Source: an uncultured Poribacteria bacterium
Lineage (GTDB): Bacteria; Poribacteria; WGA-4E; WGA-3G
Assembly (NCBI GenBank): GCA_951828385.1
Contig: OX639973.1
Span: 5,261,200 to 5,325,199 of the forward strand
Length of the DNA: 64,000 bases
Direction of reading: 5' to 3'
Shown here in pieces: positions 44,542-52,965 of this stretch. The notes under the pieces were generated by a model. The model had not been told where the DNA came from. It did not search any database and saw only the letters and a list, made by a program, of their open reading frames with translations. Each line of letters opens with the position of its first letter. Within the stretch, counting starts at the first letter, position 1. A program made the translations under genes and the position numbers.

Positions 44542-45537
44542 CTATAACCGTAGAAGTGTACTTCCCCATGTTAAACCCGCGCCAAAAGTTACAAACAGAA
44601 GCAGATCACCTGGCTTCGCATGCCCTTCGCGAATTGCCTCATCTAACGCGATGATGATTGTTGCTGCGGAGGTATTACCATATCTATCAACGTTAACATA
44701 GACCTTCTCTCGCGGCATACCGAGCCTATCGCCGACTGCCTCAATGATGCGCAAATTCGCTTGATGCGGGATCAACAGGTCAATTTCATCAATGCTGACA
44801 TTGGCTTCACGGAGAACGCGCTGCGCCGCTTCGGGCATAAGTCGCACCCCGAGTTTAAAGACTTCTCGACCATTCATCTGAAGTTTGTCCCGCTTTTCGG
44901 CGATCACTTCCGAGGTGACCGGCATTCTGGATCCACCTGCGGGGATGCCGAGGAGATCGATGTCAGCATAGTCTCCATCGGACCCGATATAAGATGCAAG
45001 GATCCCTTTCGGTTCATCTGTGGCTTGAACTATCGCAGCACCCGCCCCATCTCCAAAAAGAACACATGTGCTTCTATCATTCCAGTCGATGATTTTGTTA
45101 AAAACTTCACCACCAATAACAAGAATAGTATTATAGCGGCCAGATTTAATCATGCCATCGGCTAAATCCAGCCCATAAAGGAACCCCGCACACGCAGCAG
45201 ATAAATCCATCGCAGCGGCATTCTTCGCGCCGATGCCTTTCTGGACATAGCACGCGGTTGACGGGAAAAACGTGTCTGGTGTCACGGTAGCAACGAGAAT
45301 CATCTCGATGTCAAGTGGATCAATATTCGCATTTTTAATCGCCCAGCGTGCGGCATGTACACAGAGATCTGATGTAGCGACATCGTCCGCAGCGATACGT
45401 CGTTCGGTAATGCCTGTGCGTTGACGAATCCATTCGTCAGTCGTATCCACCATGTTCTCAAGATCAGAGTTGGTAACAACCTGTTCAGGGAGGTAAGAAC
45501 CTGTTCCTGTGATAGTTGCATGTCGAAGTTGCGTCAT
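44542..45537 (-). CDS. fabH: Beta-ketoacyl-ACP synthase III
   Basis: A 331-residue FabH, which starts fatty-acid synthesis by joining acetyl-CoA and malonyl-ACP. The Cys is in MDLSAACAGFLYGL, the His in LIPHQANLRIIEA, and the Asn in YGNTSAAT. ATG 45537 is chosen by homology (RHATITGTGSYLPE). In many bacteria plsX lies between rpmF and fabH; here the 124-base gap has no room for it. Confidence 0.95.
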   Translation of the reverse strand: MTQLRHATITGTGSYLPEQVVTNSDLENMVDTTDEWIRQRTGITERRIAADDVATSDLCVHAARWAIKNANIDPLDIEMILVATVTPDTFFPSTACYVQKGIGAKNAAAMDLSAACAGFLYGLDLADGMIKSGRYNTILVIGGEVFNKIIDWNDRSTCVLFGDGAGAAIVQATDEPKGILASYIGSDGDYADIDLLGIPAGGSRMPVTSEVIAEKRDKLQMNGREVFKLGVRLMPEAAQRVLREANVSIDEIDLLIPHQANLRIIEAVGDRLGMPREKVYVNVDRYGNTSAATIIIALDEAIREGHAKPGDLLLFVTFGAGLTWGSTLLRL

Positions 45538-45661
45538 TGGGTCTCTCTTGGCGTTTTTGGCGTTGTAGGGGTCCACTCGCAAGCTGAAACTTGCCGTGAA
45601 ATCTCGTCTGCTGAAGCACACCATCGGGCGACTTCAGAGGTTTTTCTGACCGACACCTTAC

Positions 45662-45847
45662 CTACGCTTCGTCAGTGGACTTTAGCACAGGGCGTCCGTT
45701 ATAATGTCCACATCCGGAGCAGACACGATGAGAAATGATCGTTTCTCCGCAATATGAACAGACGCTTGTGGATTTATCGTGGAGCGCGTTATGGCTCCGC
45801 CGCATTCTCTTTTTCGATTTTGACGTCTTCCGTTTTGGATGCGCCAT
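45662..45847 (-). CDS. rpmF: Ribosomal protein bL32
   Basis: A 61-residue large-subunit ribosomal protein. The N-terminus MAHPKRKTSKSKKRMRRSH is typical, and a zinc ribbon follows (CSYCG and CSGCGHYNGR). It is placed between yceD and fabH, the widely conserved neighbourhood that links ribosome and lipid synthesis. Confidence 0.95.
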   Translation of the reverse strand: MAHPKRKTSKSKKRMRRSHNALHDKSTSVCSYCGETIISHRVCSGCGHYNGRPVLKSTDEA

Positions 45848-45927
45848 GATTGTCTCCTTACATTTCTTTGTGGGCCTGATAGTCGTAATCTGAAGTTCAT
45901 TTCCACAATGCTATATCTGTTAAGAAC

Positions 45928-46473
45928 TCAACTCTTTTCGAGCATTTTTGACAGGACCGAAAACGGATTAGAGGGGGATGCCGGTGCCTCATCCGTCGGT
46001 TCGCAGGAACACGCACTAATATTGAGTTCCGCACCACATTCTGGACATAACCCTTCGCATGTTTCGGAACACAGCGGCCACGCCGGTATTTCAAGCACAA
46101 GTAACTGCCGAACGTCTTCTGAAATATCTAAGGTTTCGCCATCAAAGTACCGCTCATCCGCTTCACTCTCTTCTGGCGATTTGCGACTCACAGAGAATAG
46201 CAGTTCAAGCGTTGTACTTATATCAACCTCGAACGGGATGATACACCGTCCGCATTCTACCAAAATTTTCGTTTCAATAGCCGCTGTTACGTAGACATTA
46301 TCGTCGCCTTGGCGAAGCAGGCGGACTGCACAGGACAGAGCGTTATTAAATTCTACCTCCTCATAGTTCAAACCGAGGGAAGCAGGCGGCACAAGTACTT
46401 CGTATGCCTTGAAGTCCTCGTGTCGAAGGTCTTTCATGTCAAACACTAACGTGTCTTTTATCCCTTCTTTCAT
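45928..46473 (-). CDS. yceD: YceD/DUF177 family protein
   Basis: A 181-residue YceD-like protein. The middle has the family's CGRCIIPFEV motif and the later EIPAWPLCSETCEGLCPECG with paired cysteines that may bind zinc. In bacteria and plants relatives help 23S rRNA or ribosome assembly. ATG 46473 is preferred to the ATG 4 codons upstream. It heads the rpmF-fab cluster. Confidence 0.88.
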   Translation of the reverse strand: MKEGIKDTLVFDMKDLRHEDFKAYEVLVPPASLGLNYEEVEFNNALSCAVRLLRQGDDNVYVTAAIETKILVECGRCIIPFEVDISTTLELLFSVSRKSPEESEADERYFDGETLDISEDVRQLLVLEIPAWPLCSETCEGLCPECGAELNISACSCEPTDEAPASPSNPFSVLSKMLEKS

Positions 46474-46529
46474 CCTTAATTTCACCTCAAGCAGCTATCA
46501 GGCAGTCTGACTGTCCTTAATTTCAAAAA

Positions 46530-47852
46530 TTAAAAATCAACCTCTTCTTCGATTCTAATGAGTTGTGTGTCACCTTTCACGTCTTCAAGCGTATAAATCT
46601 CGGCAAGCGCGGCTTGCATATTCTTCTCCCGCGCAGTGTGGGTCAGCATCACGAGCGACACAGTATCCATACCGTGCGGATCCTTTTGGATAACGGAGGC
46701 GATACTAATCTGCCAGTTCCCCAAGATGGTGCCGATTTTCGCGAGCACCCCAGGGCGATCAGCCACTACAAAATGGAGATAGTAGCGCGTCTCTATAGCG
46801 TCAATCGGAGCGACATCAACTTCTGCTTGCGCGCCAGCAAGCCATGCTCGCGAAATTGGGGTGCTTACACCTTGGCGCAAGGATTTCCCCGCATCAATAA
46901 TGTCGGCAACAACGGCACTCGCCGTCGGCATCTCACCCGCACCCTGTCCATAAAAAAGCGTCGGACCGACCGCGTCCCCGATCACACAGACAGCATTGAA
47001 TGCACCACTGACGTTTGCTAACAGGCTCCGCTCCGGCACGAGGGTCGGGTGCACGCGGGCTTCTACACGGTTGCCATCACCTAACTTCGCAATAGCCAGC
47101 AGTTTAATGACGTAACCGAGTTCGCGCGCATATTGGATCTCTTTTTGCGTGATGTTGGTGATACCCTCAACGTGAAATTGCGACAGCGAGATATTGCTCC
47201 GATAGGCAAGCGCGATCAGCAGAATGAGTTTCTGGGCAGCATCAATACCTTCAACGTCAAATGTCGGATCGGCCTCGGCATAGCCTTTATCTTGCGCAGC
47301 CTTGAGGATGTCTGAGAAGTCAACACCCCGCTCATGCATCTCAGTTAGGATATAGTTACACGTGCCGTTTACAATGCCGTAGAGCGAGTGGATTTGGTTA
47401 CCAGCGAAACTTTCTTGAAGTGTCTTAATAATCGGGATACCACCGGCAGTGCTTGCCTCAAAATTGAGGCTCACTTGATGTTCTGAAGCGAGTTGGAATA
47501 ATTCACCGCCGTGTTCCGCGAGGAGGGCTTTATTGGCTGTGACGACATGTTTGCCGTTTTGGATCGCACGGCTAATAAGCGTGTGCGCTTCCGTAACACC
47601 GCCAATCAACTCGACGACGATATCAATATCTGGATTGTCAACAACTTCTGCGGGATCAGTCGTCAGACAGTCCGCGGGAAGTTCAACACCCGCTCGCGCT
47701 GCGGGGAGTGTCCGTTTAACTATTTTTTTAAGGCTTAATTCAATGCCACTATTTTTCGCAATGAGGGCATTCTGATTTAATAGGATTTTGGAAACCCCGG
47801 TACCGACGGTACCCCATCCTAAGATGCCAACATTAATGTACGACTTGTCCAC
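46530..47852 (-). CDS. hom: Homoserine dehydrogenase
   Basis: A 440-residue enzyme that reduces aspartate semialdehyde to homoserine for threonine and methionine synthesis. It has the nucleotide loop GILGWGTVGTGV, the VTANKALLAEHG stretch, the YGIVNGTCNYILTEM active-site segment, GIDAAQKLILLIALAY, and a C-terminal ACT domain (YYLHFVVADRPGVLAKIG). I place the start at GTG 47852 after a GGGGAG site. A longer frame to 47975 would overlap the tRNA-Pro gene's 3' end and has no homology there. A C-terminal ACT domain implies feedback control by threonine. Confidence 0.95.
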   Translation of the reverse strand: MDKSYINVGILGWGTVGTGVSKILLNQNALIAKNSGIELSLKKIVKRTLPAARAGVELPADCLTTDPAEVVDNPDIDIVVELIGGVTEAHTLISRAIQNGKHVVTANKALLAEHGGELFQLASEHQVSLNFEASTAGGIPIIKTLQESFAGNQIHSLYGIVNGTCNYILTEMHERGVDFSDILKAAQDKGYAEADPTFDVEGIDAAQKLILLIALAYRSNISLSQFHVEGITNITQKEIQYARELGYVIKLLAIAKLGDGNRVEARVHPTLVPERSLLANVSGAFNAVCVIGDAVGPTLFYGQGAGEMPTASAVVADIIDAGKSLRQGVSTPISRAWLAGAQAEVDVAPIDAIETRYYLHFVVADRPGVLAKIGTILGNWQISIASVIQKDPHGMDTVSLVMLTHTAREKNMQAALAEIYTLEDVKGDTQLIRIEEEVDF

Positions 47853-47933
47853 TACTGCAGTTCTCCCCTTTCTTGTGACTTGCTGCGCGGCGTGTGATCG
47901 CAACGCTGACAAACCGAAATTATATCTAAGAGA

Positions 47934-48007
47934 TCGGGGCGACTGGATTCGAACCAGCGACCTCTTGAACCCCATTCAAGCGCGCTTCCGGGCTGCGCCA
48001 CGCCCCG
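47934..48007 (-). tRNA. tRNA-Pro (GGG)
   Basis: The minus strand folds to a full cloverleaf: acceptor CGGGGCG/CGCCCCG, D stem GCGC/GCGC, anticodon stem CTTGA/TCAAG with loop ATGGGGT (anticodon GGG), and T arm GCTGG-TTCGAAT-CCAGT. No CCA is encoded. It is 81 bases upstream of the hom start. Confidence 0.95.
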
Positions 48008-48067
48008 TTAATCCTTTTAATTGTATCATAAGCCACTTTGAAAGTCAAATAAAAATGTGTTTTCTTT

Positions 48068-48189
48068 CGTAGGGGTCGGGTTTCCCGTCCCGTTCAATCG
48101 TAGGGGTCGGGTTTCCCGTCCCGTTCAATCGCAGGAGGCAAGTTCCCCGACCCGTTCAATCGTAGGGGTCGGGTTTCCCGACCCGCTCA
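48068..48189. repeat. Four 31-bp hairpin repeats (GTAGGGGTCGGG type)
   Basis: Units start at 48068, 48099, 48130 and 48161. Each reads GTAGGGGTCGGGTTTCCCG followed by (T/A)CCCGTTCAAT or a variant, with inverted arms around TTT. A single relative at 51632-51657 has GGGCGGGG/CCCCGCCC arms. It is a direct tandem array without spacers. Confidence 0.88.
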
Positions 48190-48198
48190 TCTACGCTG

Positions 48199-48984
48199 CT
48201 ACACAAAACCCATCTCTTTCAGGTTATTCAGGCTAATGCCTAAACTTTCAAACGGGTCGCGTTCGTAGCAACTATCTTGTTCAATGATGTACCACTCAAC
48301 CCCGGCATAGACACAAGCATCTAAGATGGCTGGCCAGTTAAGGTTACCTTCGCCGACTTCGGCATAGCGTTGTGAAGAACCTTCCATCGCCATATCTTTG
48401 AGATGGATGATGTCGGCGCGGCCTTTTAACTGTCGAACCCATGCTGCGGGGTCGCCGCCCCCGTGCTGAATCCAGTACGTATCCAGTTCGCTCTTAAAAT
48501 AGGTCGGATCGCTTTCGGCGTATAAAATCTCTAATCCGGTACGTCCGTTATAGCGTTCCAACTCGAAACTATGGTTATGATAGGAAAAAGTCAAACCGCC
48601 TTCGGCGAGACGGGCTGCGACTTTGGAGGCTTCTTTCGCAAATGTCGCATACCCTTCAGCACTACGATATTCGCCCGGAAGCCCACCAATTGCAGCGTGT
48701 TTGCATCCCCATAATTGATGTTCGTCAATGACAGATTGCGGTTCATCGCGCATCCTTTCGTAACTGGTATGTGTCGCGATGATGCTGAGCCCTTCACCGT
48801 CAACGATGTTTTTCAGGGCTACGGGTTCAATCGGACCGAGTGCCGAGCATTGCACCGCCTCATAGCCGAGGTGCCGAACCTTTTTCATCGTTTCCGCAAT
48901 ATCCGCCTCAGTTTTAGTAAACTCTCTAACGGTATAAAGTTGTGCTGCGATCTGCTTCGCAGAGAGATTGTTTGGTGTTGCCAT
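48199..48984 (-). CDS. Sugar phosphate isomerase/epimerase-like TIM barrel
   Basis: A 261-residue protein of the xylose isomerase-like family. Typical pieces are AAQLYTVREF at the start, HNHSFELERYNGR, FKSELDTYWI and HLKDMAMEGSSQRYAEVGEGNL, with His, Glu and Asp that would bind a metal. The exact sugar is unknown; the family includes inosose and tagatose-type epimerases and is greatly expanded in PVC-like bacteria. ATG 48984 follows an AAGGAG site. Confidence 0.85.
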   Translation of the reverse strand: MATPNNLSAKQIAAQLYTVREFTKTEADIAETMKKVRHLGYEAVQCSALGPIEPVALKNIVDGEGLSIIATHTSYERMRDEPQSVIDEHQLWGCKHAAIGGLPGEYRSAEGYATFAKEASKVAARLAEGGLTFSYHNHSFELERYNGRTGLEILYAESDPTYFKSELDTYWIQHGGGDPAAWVRQLKGRADIIHLKDMAMEGSSQRYAEVGEGNLNWPAILDACVYAGVEWYIIEQDSCYERDPFESLGISLNNLKEMGFV

Positions 48985-49068
48985 AATCACTCCTTGTTGT
49001 TGGCTTATGTTGTCTGCGGATAGTATACCAAAATAGAATCTACCGGTCAAATTAATATGGATTGTGAG

Positions 49069-49400
49069 CAGAACCATTCAGTTCTCGTTTTTTCCTCCAA
49101 CTTTAGACCCCAGGCCCGGTAGGTGCGGTTTGCAACCGCACTATAAGTGTCAATTTTAGAAATAATAACCGTCTCAGACCCAGGTCCGGTAGGTGCGGTT
49201 TCCTAACCTAACCGGATCCTACGCAGAAACATTGACGACTTCAAAAACCTCTTTAGTCCCGTAGGGTTTATTTGCTTGAGTGTTTCTTCATTATGTTTAT
49301 AGCAGCTGGCCCAAAAAGCCCCAAGCCCTGTAAGGGCGGCATGTGTATAATAGTTGTTCCCAAAAGTTCTGAAAAATCCTAAATTGACACCTATGGTGTT
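49069..49400. repeat. Diverged relative of the 36.1-kb MITE
   Basis: CAGAACCATTCAGTT at 49069 matches the MITE terminal repeat with two changes. The next 330 bases share its order of landmarks: CCCAGG-CCGGTAGGTGCGG, ATAAGTGTCAATTTTAGAAATA, a second such unit, AGTCCCGTAGGGTTTATTTG, GCCCTGTAAGGGCGG and AAATTGACACCTATGG. The right end is missing. The first unit has arms GTGCGGTT/AACCGCAC. No gene is present in 48985-49462. Confidence 0.85.
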
Positions 49401-49462
49401 TGCGTAAGTCCTCTAAAAAATTAATTTGCATATAAAAAACAGTTTTGGTAAACTTTAAAATT

Positions 49463-49813
49463 ATGCTGAATTCATTTTTCTTCGGCGGTAAAAGGCAGGG
49501 CTCCTTTAAACTTTTCCGTCTCCTTCTCCATCTCCCAAATTTCGTCAAGTTGACGTGGCGACTGTTTGTTGATGAACGCGTTCCTATCTATCGGAAAGCG
49601 ATCCTCATTCTCGCCGAATTATTGGCATTTGCCTTTGCTGTCGCTTACTTTGTCAATCCACTTGATCTTGATTTTCTTCCTATTCTCGGTAAATTTGACG
49701 ATCTCCTCGTTGGTGCTTTTGTAATCCTTGTACCCGGTGCTTGGCTCTTTATTAAATTATGTCCCGAACATATTGTCCGTGAACATGTGGATCGAATTTC
49801 GCGGAAAGAGTGA
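49463..49813 (+). CDS. DUF1232 (YkvA-like) membrane protein
   Basis: A 116-residue protein with the DUF1232 core: RVPIYRKAILILAELLA, the YFVNPLDLDFLPILGKFDD loop and a second hydrophobic stretch (LLVGAFVILVPGAWLF). Such proteins are small membrane proteins of unknown role. ATG 49463 is chosen because the core follows at the usual distance. It precedes the DegP gene with a hairpin-rich gap. Confidence 0.75.
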   Translation: MLNSFFFGGKRQGSFKLFRLLLHLPNFVKLTWRLFVDERVPIYRKAILILAELLAFAFAVAYFVNPLDLDFLPILGKFDDLLVGAFVILVPGAWLFIKLCPEHIVREHVDRISRKE

Positions 49814-49852
49814 TTTTTTTCAACTTTTTTGCAACTTTTTTTTCCAATAGGT

Positions 49853-49871
49853 GTGTTTAGAACGTAAACAC
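49853..49871. promoter_or_regulatory. Operator-like palindrome upstream of the DegP gene
   Basis: GTGTTTA-GAACG-TAAACAC, perfect 7-bp arms with a 5-base spacer, about 75 bases before the DegP start. It may be a repressor site; no regulator is identified. Confidence 0.45.
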
Positions 49872-49887
49872 AAAAAAATCTAAAAAA

Positions 49888-49925
49888 TGATTCCGGTCAT
49901 CTCCGAAACCGGAGTCACCTTTTTT
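49888..49925 (+). terminator. Terminator or attenuator before the DegP gene
   Basis: TGATTCCGGT (49888) pairs with ACCGGAGTCA (49908) over 10 bp, one a G-T pair, and seven T follow. It ends only about 20 bases before ATG 49945, so read-through from upstream would be needed for a normal leader. Confidence 0.7.
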
Positions 49926-49944
49926 TATAGTAGAGGTATATATC

Positions 49945-51576
49945 ATGAAATTCAGAAACACACTTCAGAACCCTATGCGGTTCGTCTTAATTTTAGCAGC
50001 CCTCATCGTCGTAACAGGGATTGTCATCAGTTGGGATACAGATGAATTTACACTGCAAACCGCAGTCGGGCAGACGAACGATACACTTGAAACATCGGAA
50101 GATTTTCAGCACTTGGAGCGGGCGAATCGGGCGTTTATTAATTTAGTCAAACGGACGCGTCCTGCGGTTGTGAAAATTACAACACAAACAAGCCGCAATA
50201 GAATCGTGACATCACGAAGAAATCAACTAACACCTGAGCAAGAAGAGGAATTTAGACGCTTTTTCGGCGACGAGCTCCCGCTTCCATTCAGACGCTTTTT
50301 TGAAGAACCCGAACGAATCCCGATCCCCAATCCAAGATCCGCCAGAGGGGTTGGCTCCGGCGTAATTGTTAGTGACGACGGTTATATCCTCACCAACAAC
50401 CATGTTATTGAAGGTAGCGACGCGATTAAGGTAACCCTATCAAACGGCAAAGAGTATGATGCCGAGTTAGTCGGGCGTGATGATGCACGGAGTGTCGTCG
50501 GTGGCAGCGATTTAGCCGTTATTAAAATTGATGCTGAAGCACTTCCGGTCCTGCCCTTCGGCGACTCAGACGCACTTGAAGTGGGTGAATGGGTTGTCGC
50601 TATCGGAACGCCGCTGAACTATTCCCAAACCGTGACGCGCGGCATTGTTAGCGCGAAGGGCAGGACAGGATTCACGGCTTATGGACAGTTCATACAAACC
50701 GATGCTCCAATTAATCAAGGCAACAGCGGCGGCGCGCTGATTAATATTCGTGGCGAATTAGTCGGTATTAATACTTTAATTGCCACTAACGGCTTAACAA
50801 GCGGAAATATCGGCATCGGTTTCTCTATTCCAAGCAACCTGGCACAACAGATCTTACCGCAACTGATAGAAAACGGGAAGGTGGAACGCGGGTGGCTCGG
50901 TATTAGTATGGAACCCGTGAGCCCTGAGTTCGCGGAGGAACTGAACCTTGATATGCCACGCGGTGTGCTTGTTAAAGCTGTCGGTCCGAAAAGCCCCGCG
51001 CAAAAAGCAGGCATCCAGCCCGGAGATGTTATCCTCACCTTCAACGCGCAGCAAGTCCAAGACATGGTTCACTTGCAGCATATTGTTGGAGCAACAAAGG
51101 TCGGTAAATCTGTTGAAGTGACTGTCATCCGGAAGAGCGGCGAAGAAAAACGGTTGACTGTTAAATTGGGGAAACGCACACAAGAAACCCTTGCTTCACT
51201 CTCACCCGATGTGGAGCTACAGCTACAAAGAATGGAGCTAGCAGATGAAGAAGAAGGAACGCTTGCGGGGCTTGAGGTCCAAGAGCTAACCCCTGAGATT
51301 GCTGAACGTTACGGCTATACTTTAGGCGAAAAAGGCGTTATTGTCACAAAGGTTGAATCCGGCAGCAATGCCGAGAAAAAAGGCATCAAACCCGGATATC
51401 TTATCCAAGAACTGGAATGGATGCCGGTTGATGACCTTGAGTCGTATTCCCGCATCGCCAAGCAACTGAAAGCGCAGAATAAGAGGCGTGTGCTCCTCTA
51501 TGTCAGGTTGCCAGATAATCTCGGCGGCGACTACGTCACCTTGGGCACTCGCAGATCAGGCGGATCAGATCGTTAA
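49945..51576 (+). CDS. degP: DegP/HtrA-type periplasmic serine protease
   Basis: A 543-residue S1C protease that degrades or refolds misfolded envelope proteins. An N-terminal anchor (FVLILAALIVVTGIVI) is followed by the protease domain with its His (TNNHVIEG), Asp (GGSDLAVIKID) and Ser (NQGNSGGALIN) and by two PDZ domains (about 300-395 with MPRGVLVKAVGP, and 430-520 with EKGVIVTKVESGS). Its length is a little above the usual 450-500. The sequence LPFRRFF resembles the LA loop region. A GAGG site precedes the ATG. Confidence 0.92.
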   Translation: MKFRNTLQNPMRFVLILAALIVVTGIVISWDTDEFTLQTAVGQTNDTLETSEDFQHLERANRAFINLVKRTRPAVVKITTQTSRNRIVTSRRNQLTPEQEEEFRRFFGDELPLPFRRFFEEPERIPIPNPRSARGVGSGVIVSDDGYILTNNHVIEGSDAIKVTLSNGKEYDAELVGRDDARSVVGGSDLAVIKIDAEALPVLPFGDSDALEVGEWVVAIGTPLNYSQTVTRGIVSAKGRTGFTAYGQFIQTDAPINQGNSGGALINIRGELVGINTLIATNGLTSGNIGIGFSIPSNLAQQILPQLIENGKVERGWLGISMEPVSPEFAEELNLDMPRGVLVKAVGPKSPAQKAGIQPGDVILTFNAQQVQDMVHLQHIVGATKVGKSVEVTVIRKSGEEKRLTVKLGKRTQETLASLSPDVELQLQRMELADEEEGTLAGLEVQELTPEIAERYGYTLGEKGVIVTKVESGSNAEKKGIKPGYLIQELEWMPVDDLESYSRIAKQLKAQNKRRVLLYVRLPDNLGGDYVTLGTRRSGGSDR

Positions 51577-51631
51577 GCAATATTAAATAATAATCTTCCG
51601 ATTTTTTTCAGCAGACGATGACACCGAGCTC

Positions 51632-51825
51632 GTAGGGGCGGGGTTTCCCCGCCCGCTATCAATGGACAATGTGCATATTTAATATTGAAACTTGCTTAGT
51701 GAATCCTAAAAATAAATAGACACATTCGTAGCACAAACTTTTAGTTTGGGTTTCCAGTCTGAATGCCTGTTATAGGTATTCAGACTGTTTAAGAGTGCCC
51801 AATTAATTAGTAGGTTTTACTATAA
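51632..51825. repeat. GGGCGGGG hairpin and a 129-bp palindromic element
   Basis: The 366-base gap between the DegP and oxidoreductase genes holds GTAGGGGCGGGGTTTCCCCG with arms GGGCGGGG/CCCCGCCC (about 51636-51654), and from 51697 a copy of the TAGTGAAT-TCTAAAAATAAA element with the CAGTCTGAAT hairpin, ending TTTACTATAA at 51825. No gene is seen. Confidence 0.85.
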
Positions 51826-51942
51826 TGCGTCAAACGTCCGCGCTATTGGACGGTTCACAGATTAACACTTGACGGATAGTTGTTCTTCTGGTAAACTGCC
51901 GGAAAACAACTATCCTTTTATATGCTGAGGCTCAGGTTTTTA

Positions 51943-52944
51943 ATGAAAGCACAACGCGTTGTTTGGCCAAGTCGCGCCAAAGTTGATATTGAGACATTTG
52001 AGTTACCGCCCATCGGAGACGATGAAGTACTCGTCGCTACAGCGTGCACACTCATCAGTCCCGGCACGGAGCGAGCGTTCTTATTGGGACTTCCCAATGC
52101 ACAAGGACGTTACCCATCCCGACCGGGTTACAGCAATATCGGCACGGTGATAGAGGTCGGGAAATCAGTTACGAACTATCAAGTCGGGGAACGCATCGCT
52201 TCCACACAAGGACACACCAGCCACTTTGTAACCTCGCCGAACCGTTTGCTGAAAGTGACATCCACGGATGTTCCCGCTGAGGAAGCGGTTTTCTTTAATC
52301 TCGGTGCGATCGCATTACAAGGCATCAGAAAAGCACGGATTGAATTGGGAGAGGCAACACTAATTTTGGGACAAGGACTCATCGGTTTGCTGGCGATGCA
52401 ACTCGCGAAACTCTGTGGGGCACTTCCGCTTATTGCGGCAGATCTCACCGATAGCCGTCTCGAAATCTCTAAAAGTATGGGCGCAGACTCCGCACTCAAC
52501 CCGGAAGATACTAATTTCTCTGAGCAGTTAGGTGATGTCACGAATGGCAATGGACCGGCTGTTGTTATTGAAGCGACGGGGCATCCAGACGCTATCAGCA
52601 CCGCCTTAGATGTCGCGGGACGGGATGCGCGCGTGGTGCTGTTGGCAAGCACACGCGGCGAAACACCGAAGGTGAACTTTTATCGGGATGTGCATAAAAA
52701 AGGACTTATCCTTTACGGGGCCCACAATTCTATCCGCCCGCGCCAAGAATCCTCACCGAACTTCTGGACACTTGAAGATGACAGTCTCTTGCTGTTGACA
52801 CTCATCGCGGGGAAACGGTTCGACGTTGTCCCGCTGATAAGCCATCGCGTTCCGGGAGAAGAGGCACCGAAGGCATATCAACTTCTTATGGAATGGAATC
52901 CCGGCTTACTCGGTGTTGTTCTTCAATGGAACAACGAGATGTAG
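51943..52944 (+). CDS. Medium-chain (MDR) alcohol dehydrogenase-like oxidoreductase
   Basis: A 333-residue protein of the zinc-type MDR superfamily. It has the N-terminal GroES-like fold (LISPGTERAFLLGLP), the GYSNIGTVIEVG strand, and a nucleotide domain with LILGQGLIGLLAMQLAKLCGA. The four structural-zinc cysteines of classic alcohol dehydrogenases are missing, as is a clear catalytic Cys. In related proteins the substrate is a sugar or polyol derivative, but it cannot be named here. ATG 51943 is chosen by homology. It is 21 bases upstream of fusA. Confidence 0.85.
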   Translation: MKAQRVVWPSRAKVDIETFELPPIGDDEVLVATACTLISPGTERAFLLGLPNAQGRYPSRPGYSNIGTVIEVGKSVTNYQVGERIASTQGHTSHFVTSPNRLLKVTSTDVPAEEAVFFNLGAIALQGIRKARIELGEATLILGQGLIGLLAMQLAKLCGALPLIAADLTDSRLEISKSMGADSALNPEDTNFSEQLGDVTNGNGPAVVIEATGHPDAISTALDVAGRDARVVLLASTRGETPKVNFYRDVHKKGLILYGAHNSIRPRQESSPNFWTLEDDSLLLLTLIAGKRFDVVPLISHRVPGEEAPKAYQLLMEWNPGLLGVVLQWNNEM

Positions 52945-52965
52945 ACGCTAACCTGAAGGAAAAAA

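Noticed and set aside
47853-47975. Longer hom start (41 more residues)
   Set aside because: It would overlap the tRNA-Pro gene, and the extra residues have no homology; GTG 47852 has a good ribosome site.
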